From positions 1,302,001 through 1,366,000 of the forward strand of contig NZ_CP055481.1 in the NCBI RefSeq assembly GCF_013705725.1: a DNA stretch of 64,000 nt, read 5' to 3'. The first letter of the stretch is position 1, and every line of letters begins with the position of its first letter. Of the stretch, positions 51,940-61,485 are shown in pieces. This DNA is from Klebsiella sp. RHBSTW-00484. Its GTDB lineage: Bacteria; Pseudomonadota; Gammaproteobacteria; Enterobacterales; Enterobacteriaceae. The position numbers and the translations under genes were made by a program. The notes below the pieces were generated by a model. It was not told the origin of the DNA. It searched no databases and worked only from the letters and a program-made list of their open reading frames with translations.

Positions 51940-52611
51940 ATGCAGTACCCGATTAACGAGATGTTCCAGACCTTGCAAGGCGAGGGTTACTTCACCGGCG
52001 TTCCCGCCATTTTTATTCGTCTACAGGGATGCCCGGTAGGTTGCGCCTGGTGCGATACCAAACATACCTGGGATAAGCTTGCCGATCGGGAAGTGTCGCT
52101 GTTCAGCATTCTGGCAAAAACCAAAGAGAGCGATAAGTGGGGCCCGGCAAGCGGCGAGGATCTGCTTGCGATCATCGGGCGTCAGGGTTGGACTGCCCGC
52201 CATGTGGTGATTACCGGCGGCGAGCCCTGCATTCATGATTTAACGCCATTAACCTCGCTGCTGGAGCAAAATGGGTTTAGCTGTCAGATAGAAACCAGCG
52301 GCACGCACGAGGTGCGCTGTACGCCCCATACCTGGGTGACGGTATCGCCAAAGGTGAATATGCGCGGTGGCTATGATGTGCTATCTCAGGCGCTACAGCG
52401 AGCGGATGAAATTAAACATCCGGTTGGGCGCGTGCGTGATATTGAAGCGCTGGATGAACTGCTGGAAACGCTGGCTGACGACAAACCGCGGATTATTGCT
52501 CTGCAACCCATTAGCCAAAAAGACGATGCAACTCGTCTGTGTATCGAAACCTGTATTGCCCGCAACTGGCGTCTCTCCATGCAGACGCATAAATATCTCA
52601 ATATTGCCTAG
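51940..52611 (+). CDS. queE: 7-carboxy-7-deazaguanine synthase QueE
   Basis: The 223-residue radical-SAM enzyme carries the unusual cluster motif C-x3-C-x2-C (GCPVGCAWCDTKHTW, near residue 31). N-terminal MQYPINEMFQTLQGEGYFTG is as in E. coli. It makes CDG from 6-carboxytetrahydropterin, the second step toward preQ0. ITGGEPCIHDL is the SAM-site GGE motif. QueD (end of the window) supplies its substrate. Confidence 0.96.
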   Translation: MQYPINEMFQTLQGEGYFTGVPAIFIRLQGCPVGCAWCDTKHTWDKLADREVSLFSILAKTKESDKWGPASGEDLLAIIGRQGWTARHVVITGGEPCIHDLTPLTSLLEQNGFSCQIETSGTHEVRCTPHTWVTVSPKVNMRGGYDVLSQALQRADEIKHPVGRVRDIEALDELLETLADDKPRIIALQPISQKDDATRLCIETCIARNWRLSMQTHKYLNIA

Positions 52612-52650
52612 ATATTGTGCCGGGTGGATTTCATCCGCCCGGCGTACTCA

Positions 52651-54129
52651 TTACGCGTTCGACCAGCTTTGAATCGCGTCGACGTTGTCCAGATTACCGT
52701 GGGTGACTTCGTACGACTTTTTCAAAATCACATCGGTATATTGGGTTAAATCCCTGAAGATCCCTTTATTCAATGCCTCGTATCGGCTGGCATTGTTCTC
52801 AATCGGCATAAACACATCTTTTACCCGAACCATGTTTTCGATCGCCGTCTCGTAAGAAGGATATAAACCCAGTCCAACCGCCGTGTTGATTGCAGCACCC
52901 AGACTCGCGCAGCCGTTAATGGCGTTGCGCCTGGCCGGAAGATTGAATACATCGGCAAAGATTTGCATAAACAGATCGCTATTTGAACCGCCACCGGTAA
53001 TGATGACATGCTTAGCGAAGTGGTTCATTTCATTGCACATATTGTCGTAGTTATTTTTCAACGTCAGCGCAACGCTCTCCAGAATAGAGCGGTAAATCCA
53101 CGCGTAATCCATGCTGGAATCAAAGCCGATCATAATGCCGCGTTTGTAGGGCTCCCAGGGATTGGTCAGCCAGTCCAGTACGGTCATCAAACCGTTGCAG
53201 CCAGGAGGTACGACGGAGGCCTTTTTATTGAGCAAGTCTTCCGGCGACAGCCCCTGCGCCTGAGCATCCTGAATTAAGGATTCGCCCAGCATGTCCCGCA
53301 GCCAACTCACCGTCCACATCCCCTTGCGAATACCATACCCTTCGTACAGCAGAGTCTCTGGAATGGAGGACATAATTGGCCAATAGGCGACAGGGTCTTT
53401 TGGCAACGCCTTGCCGTTCATCATCAGGGCGATATAGGTGCCTAACGAGATCACCGCCGTTTCATCATCCAGTAACCCAGCGCCGAGCGCCTCTACCGGT
53501 TTGTCGCTGGTGGTGCAGATCACCGGCAGCCCAGCCGGGAAGCCGGTGGCGAGAGCCGCCTGCTCGGTAAGATGGCCTAAGATGGTACCCGGCATCTGCA
53601 CATCGAACAGCATCTTGCGCGGAATATTAAACTTCTTCACTACCTCGTCGTCGTCGCTCCACGCCCAGGTTTTATAATCCACCGGCCATTGGCCAAAGTA
53701 GTTGGCAATGTTGTCCTTGAACTCGTCGGTTAAGCGGTGCGACAAATAGCCTGAAAACGAAGTAACCCAGGCAACATCGGGATTGGTATGCTCATAGGGC
53801 CGGGTGACGCGGGCGTCCTGCCAGCTAATAAGCGGCTCTGCGGGCGTACCGTCGGCTTTCAGTAACGCGCGGCAGCAGCGGATGGAGCCCAGTCCGATGC
53901 CGACAATATCTTCTCTATGTCCGGCGAATTGACTCATCAAGTCCTTTCCGGCGAAACATAAAGAGGTCCATAAATCGTCGTCAGGGTGCTCAGCTGTATC
54001 GGCATCCGGGGTGTGCATCGGCTGCAGCAGGCCTTTTCCCTCGCAGACCACGTTGCCTTGCAGATCGTACATCACGACCTTGGTACTCTGGCTTCCGCCA
54101 TCAATTCCAATGATGTATTTCTTCGACAT
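52651..54129 (-). CDS. ygcE: FGGY-family sugar kinase YgcE
   Basis: A 492-residue carbohydrate kinase starting MSKKYIIGIDGGSQSTKVVM. The FGGY signature region (VIITGGGSNSDLFMQIFADVF) lies near residue 395. It matches E. coli YgcE in position and size; the substrate is unknown. It lies 26 bases downstream of the MFS transporter gene on the minus strand and is likely co-transcribed with it. Confidence 0.92.
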   Translation of the reverse strand: MSKKYIIGIDGGSQSTKVVMYDLQGNVVCEGKGLLQPMHTPDADTAEHPDDDLWTSLCFAGKDLMSQFAGHREDIVGIGLGSIRCCRALLKADGTPAEPLISWQDARVTRPYEHTNPDVAWVTSFSGYLSHRLTDEFKDNIANYFGQWPVDYKTWAWSDDDEVVKKFNIPRKMLFDVQMPGTILGHLTEQAALATGFPAGLPVICTTSDKPVEALGAGLLDDETAVISLGTYIALMMNGKALPKDPVAYWPIMSSIPETLLYEGYGIRKGMWTVSWLRDMLGESLIQDAQAQGLSPEDLLNKKASVVPPGCNGLMTVLDWLTNPWEPYKRGIMIGFDSSMDYAWIYRSILESVALTLKNNYDNMCNEMNHFAKHVIITGGGSNSDLFMQIFADVFNLPARRNAINGCASLGAAINTAVGLGLYPSYETAIENMVRVKDVFMPIENNASRYEALNKGIFRDLTQYTDVILKKSYEVTHGNLDNVDAIQSWSNA

Positions 54130-54155
54130 TATTATTCTCCTTTAAATTTTCACCA

Positions 54156-55454
54156 TCACTCGCCAGTAGCGTTAGCGGCCAGCGATGTTTCGTTTTCTGG
54201 TGCGGCATCGGCGCTACGTATTTTTCTGAACAACAGGAAGGTAAAGAGGATCACCATGCACAGCGCGACTAAGCCCATCAGCCACATATTGCGGTAGGCT
54301 TCTGTCGGGGGGAGGGTGTCCTGCCAGTGGCCGATAATCGGATAGACAAAAACATCGGGCAGGAAGCCAATGACCGAGCAGATACCGACGGTGGTTCCCA
54401 TGATGTAATTTGGCGTTCTCGCTTCGCCAGGGCAGGCCCAATAGAGTCCGCGTGAGGCATAGCAGGTGAAGCCCAGCAGCAGAATCAGGCCGATACCCAT
54501 AGCGACGGATTGCGGGTTTGAGTTGGTTGCCAGCAGCGCGATCAGCGCCACGACCCCAATAATCGACAGCAATTGAATGACCCGGGTCGGCGATTTTACT
54601 TTGCTATAAGTCGTGATAATGCCGCCCAGCGGGCCGCAGAAGGCGCGGAAGATCTTGTTGATCACAATTCCCATATAGCTCGCGGCCACCAGCGACATAC
54701 CGTACATTTCCGTCAGATAGTTGGTGGAGTAGCTGAGAATGGCGTAGATAGTAAAGACGCCAAAAATCACCATGCTGCAGTACCAGGTGGTGCTGATGCG
54801 CAGGACGGCCAGAATATCGCTGAGCTGGAACGCTTTTTTCTCTTCTTTTTCCGCATTGCTGTGCTGAGGGGCGTCACTAACGAAGAACCAGCACAATATT
54901 CCCAACAGGATATAGACCACGCTGTAGATGATGATGACCGTCTTCAGGCTGTTGCTGTCATCAGGCTCGAAGCGGGAAAATGCCCACATGGTAAATACCG
55001 CCAGCGACATCACGCCGACGCCGCGCAACCCCTCCATCCAGCCCATGATTTTTCCCTGCTCGCTATGATCGCCAAGCAGAGAGGCCGCTTTAATTGACAC
55101 TGACCACAGCATCAGAATGGTGGTGATCGCAAAGGCGACCTGAATACAAAGCATGACCCACAGCGGCGGATAAGTGGCCATTAATAAACCCAGTAGCCCG
55201 GTAATAATCATCGCTGAAGTAATCATTTTGCGATGGGAGAATTTATCGGCAATAACCCCGCTGGGTGCGTAAAGAATAATGGCGGCAATACCGAATGTGC
55301 TCATTATTAAGCCGATCTCGGTATTGCTGAATCCCATAAACTTAGCCATTGGAATTTGATAGATATAGCGTAAATAGGCAAGGTCGAAACTGACGCCACC
55401 GCTGAAACTAATAATGGCAAGCGTTATCCAACGGCGATATGAGGTTTGTTGCAT
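54156..55454 (-). CDS. yqcE: MFS transporter YqcE
   Basis: A 432-residue twelve-helix major facilitator (start MQQTSYRRWITLAIISFSGG; conserved VIADKFSHRKMI loop between helices 2 and 3). It matches YqcE, which sits beside the ygcE kinase in E. coli. It presumably imports the substrate of YgcE. An intrinsic terminator lies in its leader about 30 bases before the start, and CRP sites lie further upstream. Confidence 0.92.
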   Translation of the reverse strand: MQQTSYRRWITLAIISFSGGVSFDLAYLRYIYQIPMAKFMGFSNTEIGLIMSTFGIAAIILYAPSGVIADKFSHRKMITSAMIITGLLGLLMATYPPLWVMLCIQVAFAITTILMLWSVSIKAASLLGDHSEQGKIMGWMEGLRGVGVMSLAVFTMWAFSRFEPDDSNSLKTVIIIYSVVYILLGILCWFFVSDAPQHSNAEKEEKKAFQLSDILAVLRISTTWYCSMVIFGVFTIYAILSYSTNYLTEMYGMSLVAASYMGIVINKIFRAFCGPLGGIITTYSKVKSPTRVIQLLSIIGVVALIALLATNSNPQSVAMGIGLILLLGFTCYASRGLYWACPGEARTPNYIMGTTVGICSVIGFLPDVFVYPIIGHWQDTLPPTEAYRNMWLMGLVALCMVILFTFLLFRKIRSADAAPENETSLAANATGE

Positions 55455-55479
55455 ATCGTAATCTCATTTTGTATAGACG

Positions 55480-55528
55480 AAAAAAAGAGAAAAGTAAACC
55501 CGCCTTGTTCAGGTGGATTACTTTTCTC
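55480..55528 (-). terminator. Leader terminator before yqcE
   Basis: On the minus strand GAGAAAAGTAA pairs with TTTACTTTTCTC (11 bp, then further C-G pairs), followed by T7. No gene lies upstream on this strand before the divergent ygcW, so its only target is the yqcE leader transcript. Confidence 0.75.
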
Positions 55529-55575
55529 AGGTCTCTAGTAATTGTGACTAGAAATAGCATGTCAGCGTGACATTT

Positions 55576-55652
55576 AGTGTGAGAATAATCACGATTCGTA
55601 GTTTTACGCTTGATTGTGAAGTGAAATATTCATCTGTGATTACGATCACATT
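55576..55652. promoter_or_regulatory. Two CRP sites in the yqcE-ygcW divergent region
   Basis: TGTGA-GAATAA-TCACG (55578-55593) and the perfect-consensus TGTGA-TTACGA-TCACA (55635-55650) are 57 bases apart. They lie centrally between the two divergent genes. They indicate cAMP-CRP control of both directions. Confidence 0.8.
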
Positions 55653-55704
55653 AGATGCTTAAGCGTTGTGTTAAAAATTTACCCCAGTTACCAGAGATAA
55701 TGAG

Positions 55705-55750
55705 AAAGGTGACTTCCCTCTTGCGGGGGAAGTTGCCTTTCTTTTTTTTT
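55705..55750 (+). terminator. Leader terminator before ygcW
   Basis: AAAGGTGACTTCCC pairs with GGGGAAGTTGCCTTT (one small internal mismatch), followed by C and nine T, 25 bases before the ygcW start. No plus-strand gene lies upstream, so it acts on the ygcW leader. Confidence 0.8.
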
Positions 55751-55775
55751 GCCTAAAGGAATTTGGAGCTTAACT

Positions 55776-56561
55776 ATGTCGATCGAATCTCTTAATGCAT
55801 TCTCAATGGATTTCTTCTCACTGAAAGGTAAAACGGCGATTGTTACCGGCGGCAATAGCGGGCTGGGTCAGGCCTTTGCCATGGCGCTGGCGAAAGCCGG
55901 AGCGAATCTGTTTATCCCAAGCTTTGTGAAGGATAACGGTGAAACAAAAGAAATGATTGAAAAACAGGGTGTTGAGGTTGAATTCATGCAAGTGGATATC
56001 ACCGCTAAAGGTGCCCCACAGCAGATCATCGCCGCCTGTTGCGAGCGCTTTGGCACGGTAGATATCCTGGTCAACAACGCCGGGATTTGTAAGCTGAACA
56101 AGGTTCTTGACTTCGGTCGTGCGGATTGGGATCCGATGATTGACGTTAACCTGACGGCGCCATTTGAGCTGAGTTATGAAGCGGCAAAAATTATGATTCC
56201 GCAAAACAGCGGAAAAATAATCAATATTTGTTCTTTATTCTCTTACCTTGGCGGACAGTGGTCTCCGGCTTATTCCGCAACCAAACATGCGCTTGCCGGT
56301 TTCACAAAAGCATATTGTGATGAATTAGGGCAGCATAATATTCAGGTTAATGGTATCGCTCCGGGTTATTACGCTACCGATATTACTCTGGCTACCCGTA
56401 GCAATCCTGAAACTAATCAACGGGTGCTCGATCATATCCCGGCAAATCGCTGGGGTGATACTCAGGACTTAATGGGGGCAGCCGTATTTTTAGCCAGCCA
56501 GGCATCAAATTATGTTAACGGTCATCTGTTGGTCGTCGATGGTGGTTATCTGGTGCGTTAA
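55776..56561 (+). CDS. ygcW: SDR-family oxidoreductase YgcW
   Basis: A 261-residue short-chain dehydrogenase starting MSIESLNAFSMDFFSLKGKT at ATG 55776. NAD(P) motif TGGNSGLGQAFA near residue 25; NNAG near 105; catalytic Ser and YSATK near 172-176. It matches E. coli YgcW almost residue for residue by eye. Substrate unknown, probably a sugar or sugar acid handled by this cluster. TTTGGAG precedes the start. Confidence 0.94.
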   Translation: MSIESLNAFSMDFFSLKGKTAIVTGGNSGLGQAFAMALAKAGANLFIPSFVKDNGETKEMIEKQGVEVEFMQVDITAKGAPQQIIAACCERFGTVDILVNNAGICKLNKVLDFGRADWDPMIDVNLTAPFELSYEAAKIMIPQNSGKIINICSLFSYLGGQWSPAYSATKHALAGFTKAYCDELGQHNIQVNGIAPGYYATDITLATRSNPETNQRVLDHIPANRWGDTQDLMGAAVFLASQASNYVNGHLLVVDGGYLVR

Positions 56562-56595
56562 TTTGTAACCGGTGGTTTCTGTTTCCATTTATTAT

Positions 56596-56723
56596 ATTAC
56601 ACAAAATCATTCAAGATGCATCGAGGCGGCAAGGGAATTAAATCCCCAGGAGCATAGATGACTATGTGACTGGGGTTTATGAGCGCAGCCAACAAAGAGG
56701 CAGTTTGAAGGATGACGTGTATA
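56596..56723. repeat. ERIC element between ygcW and ygcU
   Basis: About 128 bases with the ERIC core (AATCCCCAGGAGCATAGATG, GTGACTGGGG) and imperfectly matching TATTACAC / GTGTATA ends, upstream of the ygcU start. Confidence 0.88.
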
Positions 56724-56753
56724 TTCCGAATTAATTATCAGGAAGGAATTACT

Positions 56754-58208
56754 ATGTCTCTATCCCGTGAAGCGATTGTTGACCAATTAAAAGAAATTGT
56801 TGGCTCCGATCGCGTTATTACTGATGAAACCGTTTTAAAGCGAAATAGTATTGACCGTTTTCGTAAATATGCGGACATCCATGGCGTCTTTACGCTGCCG
56901 CTGCCTGCCGCAGTGGTTAAGTTAGGCTCGACCGAACAGGTTTCCAACGTGCTGGCCTTTATGAACCAGCATAAAATCAATGGCGTACCGCGTACCGGTG
57001 CATCCGCGACTGAAGGCGGCCTGGAAACCGTGGTGGAAAATTCCGTAGTGCTGGACGGCGCTGGAATGAACCAAATCCTCAATATTGATATTGAGAATAT
57101 GCAGGCGACCGCGCAGTGTGGGGTACCGCTCGAAATTCTGGAAAACGCGCTGCGGGCTAAAGGCTACACCACAGGACACTCACCGCAGTCTAAACCGCTG
57201 GCACAGATGGGCGGCCTGGTGGCAACCCGCAGCATCGGTCAGTTTTCCACGCTGTACGGGGCGATTGAAGATATGGTGGTCGGGCTGGAAGCCGTACTAC
57301 CTGACGGCACCGTTACCCGCATCAAAAACGTCCCGCGTCGTGCTGCCGGCCCGGACATTCGCCACATCATTATCGGCAACGAAGGTGCGCTGTGCTACAT
57401 CACTGAAGTTACAGTGAAAATCTTCAAGTTTACCCCGGAAAATAACCTGTTCTACGGCTATATCCTGGACGATATGAAGGTTGGGTTTAATATCCTGCGC
57501 GAAGTGATGGTGGAAGGGTATCGCCCGTCAATTGCTCGCCTTTACGATGCAGAAGATGGCACCCAACACTTTACCCATTTTGCCGACGGCAAATGCGTTC
57601 TGATCTTTATGGCGGAAGGCAACCCGCTGATGGCCAAAGCGACCGGTGAAGGGATTGCGGAAGTGGTTGCGCGCTATCCACAGTGCCAGCGCGTGGACAG
57701 CAAGCTGATCGAAGCCTGGTTTAATCACCTGAACTGGGGCCCGGAAAAAGTGGCTGCCGAACGTGTGCAGATCCTCAAAACCGGCAATATGGGCTTCACT
57801 ACCGAGGTTTCCGGCTGCTGGAGCTGCATCCATGAAATCTATGAAAGCGTGATCAACCGTATCCGCACCGAATTTCCTCACGCGGACGATATCACCATGC
57901 TGGGCGGCCACTCTTCACATAGCTACATGAACGGCACCAACATGTACTTCGTCTACGACTACAACATAGTGGACTGCAAGCCGGAAGAGGAAATCGATAA
58001 GTACCACAACCCGCTGAACAAGATTATCTGCGAAGAGACGATTCGTCTCGGCGGTTCGATGGTACATCACCACGGGATTGGTAAACATCGCGTTCACTGG
58101 AGCAAGCTGGAACACGGTAGCGCCTGGCCGCTGCTGGAAGGGCTGAAGAAGCAGTTTGATCCAAACGGTATCATGAATACCGGAACAATTTATCCGATTG
58201 AGAAGTAG
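56754..58208 (+). CDS. ygcU: FAD-linked oxidase YgcU
   Basis: A 484-residue vanillyl-alcohol-oxidase/GlcD-type flavoprotein starting MSLSREAIVDQLKEIVGSDR at ATG 56754. The PP-loop FAD-binding domain is at about 50-230 (VPRTGASATEGGLE, GGLVATRSIGQ), and the FAD-linked C-terminal domain ends FDPNGIMNTGTIYP. It matches E. coli YgcU in length. It probably oxidises a hydroxy acid and passes electrons to the ETF pair YgcRQ. ERIC elements lie on both sides. Confidence 0.93.
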   Translation: MSLSREAIVDQLKEIVGSDRVITDETVLKRNSIDRFRKYADIHGVFTLPLPAAVVKLGSTEQVSNVLAFMNQHKINGVPRTGASATEGGLETVVENSVVLDGAGMNQILNIDIENMQATAQCGVPLEILENALRAKGYTTGHSPQSKPLAQMGGLVATRSIGQFSTLYGAIEDMVVGLEAVLPDGTVTRIKNVPRRAAGPDIRHIIIGNEGALCYITEVTVKIFKFTPENNLFYGYILDDMKVGFNILREVMVEGYRPSIARLYDAEDGTQHFTHFADGKCVLIFMAEGNPLMAKATGEGIAEVVARYPQCQRVDSKLIEAWFNHLNWGPEKVAAERVQILKTGNMGFTTEVSGCWSCIHEIYESVINRIRTEFPHADDITMLGGHSSHSYMNGTNMYFVYDYNIVDCKPEEEIDKYHNPLNKIICEETIRLGGSMVHHHGIGKHRVHWSKLEHGSAWPLLEGLKKQFDPNGIMNTGTIYPIEK

Positions 58209-58225
58209 TTAGTTATACGCAAAAT

Positions 58226-58352
58226 ATACGCAAAATCATTCGCGTTGCATCAAGGCGGCAAGTGAATAAGTCTCCAGGAGCGTACAAAAGTACGTGACTG
58301 GGGCTTATGAACGTAGCCAACGAAGAGGCAGCGTGAAGGATGACGCGTATAA
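58226..58352. repeat. ERIC element between ygcU and ygcS
   Basis: Exactly 127 bases, from TATACGC to GCGTATA, with core AAGTCTCCAGGAGCGTAC and GTGACTGGGGC. Same orientation as the previous ERIC. Confidence 0.9.
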
Positions 58353-58402
58353 GCGGCTTCTCAACCGGGAAGCCGTTTTTATCGGACCATGAAGGGATAG
58401 AA

Positions 58403-59752
58403 ATGAACACTTCACCGGTGCGAATGGACGATTTACCGCTTAACGGTTTTCACTGCCGCATTGCCGCGCTGACTTTTGGCGCACATCTGGTTGACGGCTA
58501 TGTCCTCGGCGTTATCGGTTACGCCATTATTCAACTGACCCCTGCTATGCATCTGACGCCTTTTATGGCCGGGATGATTGGCGGGGCGGCGCTGCTTGGG
58601 CTTTTTATCGGCAGCCTGATTCTGGGATGGGTCTCAGATCATATTGGCCGCCAGAAAATTTTCAACTTCAGCTTTGTGCTGATTACCGTCGCTTCATTTC
58701 TGCAATTTTTTGCCACCACGCCCGAACAGCTGATTGGTTTACGAGTCCTGATAGGGATCGGCCTCGGCGGAGATTACTCCGTGGGCCACACGTTGCTGGC
58801 CGAGTTCTCGCCGCGCAAACACCGGGGGATTCTGCTCGGTTCGTTTAGCGTGGTATGGACCGTCGGTTATGTGCTGGCAAGTCTTGCCGGGCATCATTTT
58901 ATTAGCGAAAACCCCGACGCCTGGCGTTGGCTGCTGGCATCGTCAGCCCTGCCAGCACTGCTCATCACACTGTTGCGCTGGGGAACGCCGGAATCCCCAC
59001 GCTGGTTGATGCGTCAGGGTCGATTCGCTGAAGCCCATGCCGTGGTGCAGCGCTGTTTTGGTATGCATGTACAACTGGGCGATGAGGTAACGAAAGAGAC
59101 GAATAAGCATATCCTAACCCTGTTCTCATCCCGCTACTGGCGGCGCACGGCTTTTAACAGCATCTTTTTTGTCTGTCTGGTGATCCCATGGTTCGTTATC
59201 TACACCTGGCTCCCGACGATCGCCGAAACCATCGGCCTTGAAGATGCATTGACCGCCAGCCTGATGCTGAATGCGCTGCTGATCGTTGGTGCGCTGCTGG
59301 GCCTGGTATTGACCCATCTGCTGGCCCATCGCCATTTCCTGCTCGGCAGCTTTCTGCTGCTTGCGGCGACATTAATCGTGATGGCCTGCTTACCTCAAGG
59401 TAGCCACTGGACGTTGCTGCTTTTTGTTTTATTCAGCACCACGATTTCGGCGGTGAGTAACCTGGTAGGGATTTTACCCGCAGAAAGTTTTCCGACGGAT
59501 ATTCGCTCGCTGGGCGTTGGATTCGCCACCGCTATGAGCCGACTCGGCGCCGCAATCAGCACCGGCCTGCTGCCCTGGACCCTGGCGCAATGGGGGATGA
59601 CGGTGACGCTGCTGCTATTGGCCGGGGTATTGCTGGTTGGCTTCGTGGTGACCTGGCTGTGGGCGCCGGAAACCAAAGCGCTGCCGCTGGTGGCTGCCGG
59701 AAGCGGCGACCAAAGACAAGGAGGTAAAAATGAACATTCTATTGGCGTTTAA
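58403..59752 (+). CDS. ygcS: MFS transporter YgcS
   Basis: A 449-residue sugar-porter-type major facilitator starting MNTSPVRMDDLPLNGFHCRI at ATG 58403. GWVSDHIGRQKIF is the loop 2-3 motif; GTPESPRWLMRQGRFAEA marks the central loop. It matches E. coli YgcS. It likely imports the compound degraded by YgcW/YgcU. Its end overlaps ygcR by 23 bases. Confidence 0.92.
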   Translation: MNTSPVRMDDLPLNGFHCRIAALTFGAHLVDGYVLGVIGYAIIQLTPAMHLTPFMAGMIGGAALLGLFIGSLILGWVSDHIGRQKIFNFSFVLITVASFLQFFATTPEQLIGLRVLIGIGLGGDYSVGHTLLAEFSPRKHRGILLGSFSVVWTVGYVLASLAGHHFISENPDAWRWLLASSALPALLITLLRWGTPESPRWLMRQGRFAEAHAVVQRCFGMHVQLGDEVTKETNKHILTLFSSRYWRRTAFNSIFFVCLVIPWFVIYTWLPTIAETIGLEDALTASLMLNALLIVGALLGLVLTHLLAHRHFLLGSFLLLAATLIVMACLPQGSHWTLLLFVLFSTTISAVSNLVGILPAESFPTDIRSLGVGFATAMSRLGAAISTGLLPWTLAQWGMTVTLLLLAGVLLVGFVVTWLWAPETKALPLVAAGSGDQRQGGKNEHSIGV

Positions 59753-60512
59753 GCCGGAACCTGATGCCAGCATGTTGGCGGAGAAAGACTGGCAGGCCGC
59801 CGGGCGGGATACCTGCGGCCCTGACGTCTCGCTATTGCGTTGCACTATCGGCGCCGATGAACAGGCCGCTGCTGCGCTGCTGTTGGCCCAGCGCAATGCA
59901 GGTTGCGAGATGAACCTGACCGCTTTAAGCATCGGCGATGAGCGCGCGCTGCACTGGCTGCGCTACTTCGCCGCGCTGGGATTTGATCAGCGGGTGCTGC
60001 TGGAGGTGGCTGCGGATTTACGCTTTGCGCCATCGTTTATCGCCGGACAAATTGCCGACTGGCAGCGCAGCCACGGCGCTGAGCTGATTGTCACCGGCTG
60101 TCAGAGCAGCGAAGGACAGAATGGCCAGACGCCGTTTCTGCTGGCAGAAATGCTGAACTGGCCCTGTTTCACCCAGGTTGAACGCTTTACGCTTGAGCCG
60201 CCTTTTGTCGTCATCGAGCAGCGAACAACCCACGGTATCCGCCGTTGCAAGGTGCGGCTACCGGTGGTGATTGCCGTCAGGCAGTGCGGTGAGGTAGCGC
60301 TTGCGGTGCCCGGTATGCGCCAACGTCTGGCGGCGGCAAAGGCGGATATCGTGCGTCAGGCGGTCACCGCTGAGGTGATGCCCGCCGTTCAGTACTTGCG
60401 TCTGACGCGACCGGAACAGCGACGCAGCGCGGTTATTGTCGAGGGGGCGACGGCGCAGGAGAAAGCCAGGATGTTGTGGGAGAGTTATCTACGCCAGAGG
60501 ATGCAGCCATGA
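59730..60512 (+). CDS. ygcR: Electron transfer flavoprotein beta-like YgcR
   Basis: A 260-residue ETF beta-family protein (MNILLAFKPEPDASMLAEKD; SSEGQNGQTPFLLAEMLNWP is the family's nucleotide/ETF-docking region). AAGGAGGTAAAAATG is a strong start. It pairs with the ETF alpha-like YgcQ through a four-base ATGA overlap, implying one-to-one synthesis. Probably accepts electrons from YgcU or another dehydrogenase. Confidence 0.92.
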   Translation: MNILLAFKPEPDASMLAEKDWQAAGRDTCGPDVSLLRCTIGADEQAAAALLLAQRNAGCEMNLTALSIGDERALHWLRYFAALGFDQRVLLEVAADLRFAPSFIAGQIADWQRSHGAELIVTGCQSSEGQNGQTPFLLAEMLNWPCFTQVERFTLEPPFVVIEQRTTHGIRRCKVRLPVVIAVRQCGEVALAVPGMRQRLAAAKADIVRQAVTAEVMPAVQYLRLTRPEQRRSAVIVEGATAQEKARMLWESYLRQRMQP

Positions 60513-61363
60513 AGATAGCGATGGTGATGACAACCGGTGATCGCGCCGCGATGGGACACTGGCTGGCGACAAATGAGCCTGGTCAGGCGGAGGTGGAGCG
60601 CTGGATTATTGATGCCGAACCGGAAGTTGCTGAGCAGCTTCTTGATGCGCTGGTCATCCAGTGGCGGCAGACGCCGGTCGATATGTTGATATTTCCGGCC
60701 GGGATTTTGGGCGATGAGCTGGCAACAAGGCTGGCCTGGCGTTTACAAGGCGGCAGCGTATGTCAGGTGCTGTCAGTCAATGCGCAAGAGGGCAGAGTGA
60801 CTAAATCTCATTGGAGCAATGCATTGACGGCTACCCTGGGGTTTAGCGCCCGACCGCAGTGCCTGTCTCTGGCGCGGCAAACCGGCGGTAGCGTGACTGG
60901 TGATTTTCCCGCCGATATGACGACACGCCATATTGCGCCGACGGTTTTACCCGACTGGTTAATCAGTGTTGAAAGCGTGGAGCGCTCGGGAGATCATCCC
61001 TTGCTGGAGGCGAAGCAGGTGCTGGTTGTCGGGCAGGGCGGTGAGGACGTTGATGCCGAAAAAATAGCGGCTATCGCGCAACGTCTGGGGGCGGAAGCGG
61101 GATACAGCCGTGCGCGGGTGATGAACGGCGGCTATGATGCCGATCGCCTGATTGGCATCTCCGGTCATCTGCTGGCGGCGGATGTCTGCATTGTGGCGGG
61201 CGCATCGGGCGCAGCGGCGCTGATGGCAGGCGTTCGGGATAGCCGGTTTATTGTGGCGATCAATCATGATGCCAGCGCGCCGGTATTCACTCAGGTGGAT
61301 GTTGGTATTGTTGACGATTGGCTACCGGTGTTTGAGGAACTGGTCGCCTGCGTAGAAGCATAG
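60509..61363 (+). CDS. ygcQ: Electron transfer flavoprotein alpha-like YgcQ
   Basis: A 284-residue ETF alpha-family protein; ATG 60509 overlaps the ygcR stop. The C-terminal FAD-binding domain shows VLVVGQGGEDVDAEKIAAIA, the -SGASGAAALMAG- and VAINHDASAPVF segments typical of ETF alpha (about residues 180-270). With YgcR it forms a soluble heterodimer that should pass electrons to the YgcN/YgcO pair. Last gene of the rightward operon. Confidence 0.92.
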   Translation: MKIAMVMTTGDRAAMGHWLATNEPGQAEVERWIIDAEPEVAEQLLDALVIQWRQTPVDMLIFPAGILGDELATRLAWRLQGGSVCQVLSVNAQEGRVTKSHWSNALTATLGFSARPQCLSLARQTGGSVTGDFPADMTTRHIAPTVLPDWLISVESVERSGDHPLLEAKQVLVVGQGGEDVDAEKIAAIAQRLGAEAGYSRARVMNGGYDADRLIGISGHLLAADVCIVAGASGAAALMAGVRDSRFIVAINHDASAPVFTQVDVGIVDDWLPVFEELVACVEA

Positions 61364-61384
61364 TGCCAACCTTCTGCCATCAGT

Positions 61385-61470
61385 GGATTTTACCCGGCTC
61401 GCGCTACGCTTAGCCGGGCTACAGGTTGTGGTCCGGTAGCCCGGGTAAGGCGTTTACGCCGCGACCCGGG
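61385..61470. repeat. REP pair between ygcQ and ygcP
   Basis: Two facing REP palindromes (CCCGGCTCGCGCTACGC...CCGGGCTAC and GTAGCCCGGGTAAGGCG...) between convergent genes; they may also terminate transcription from both sides. Confidence 0.8.
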
Positions 61471-61485
61471 AACAAAGCCGATAAA

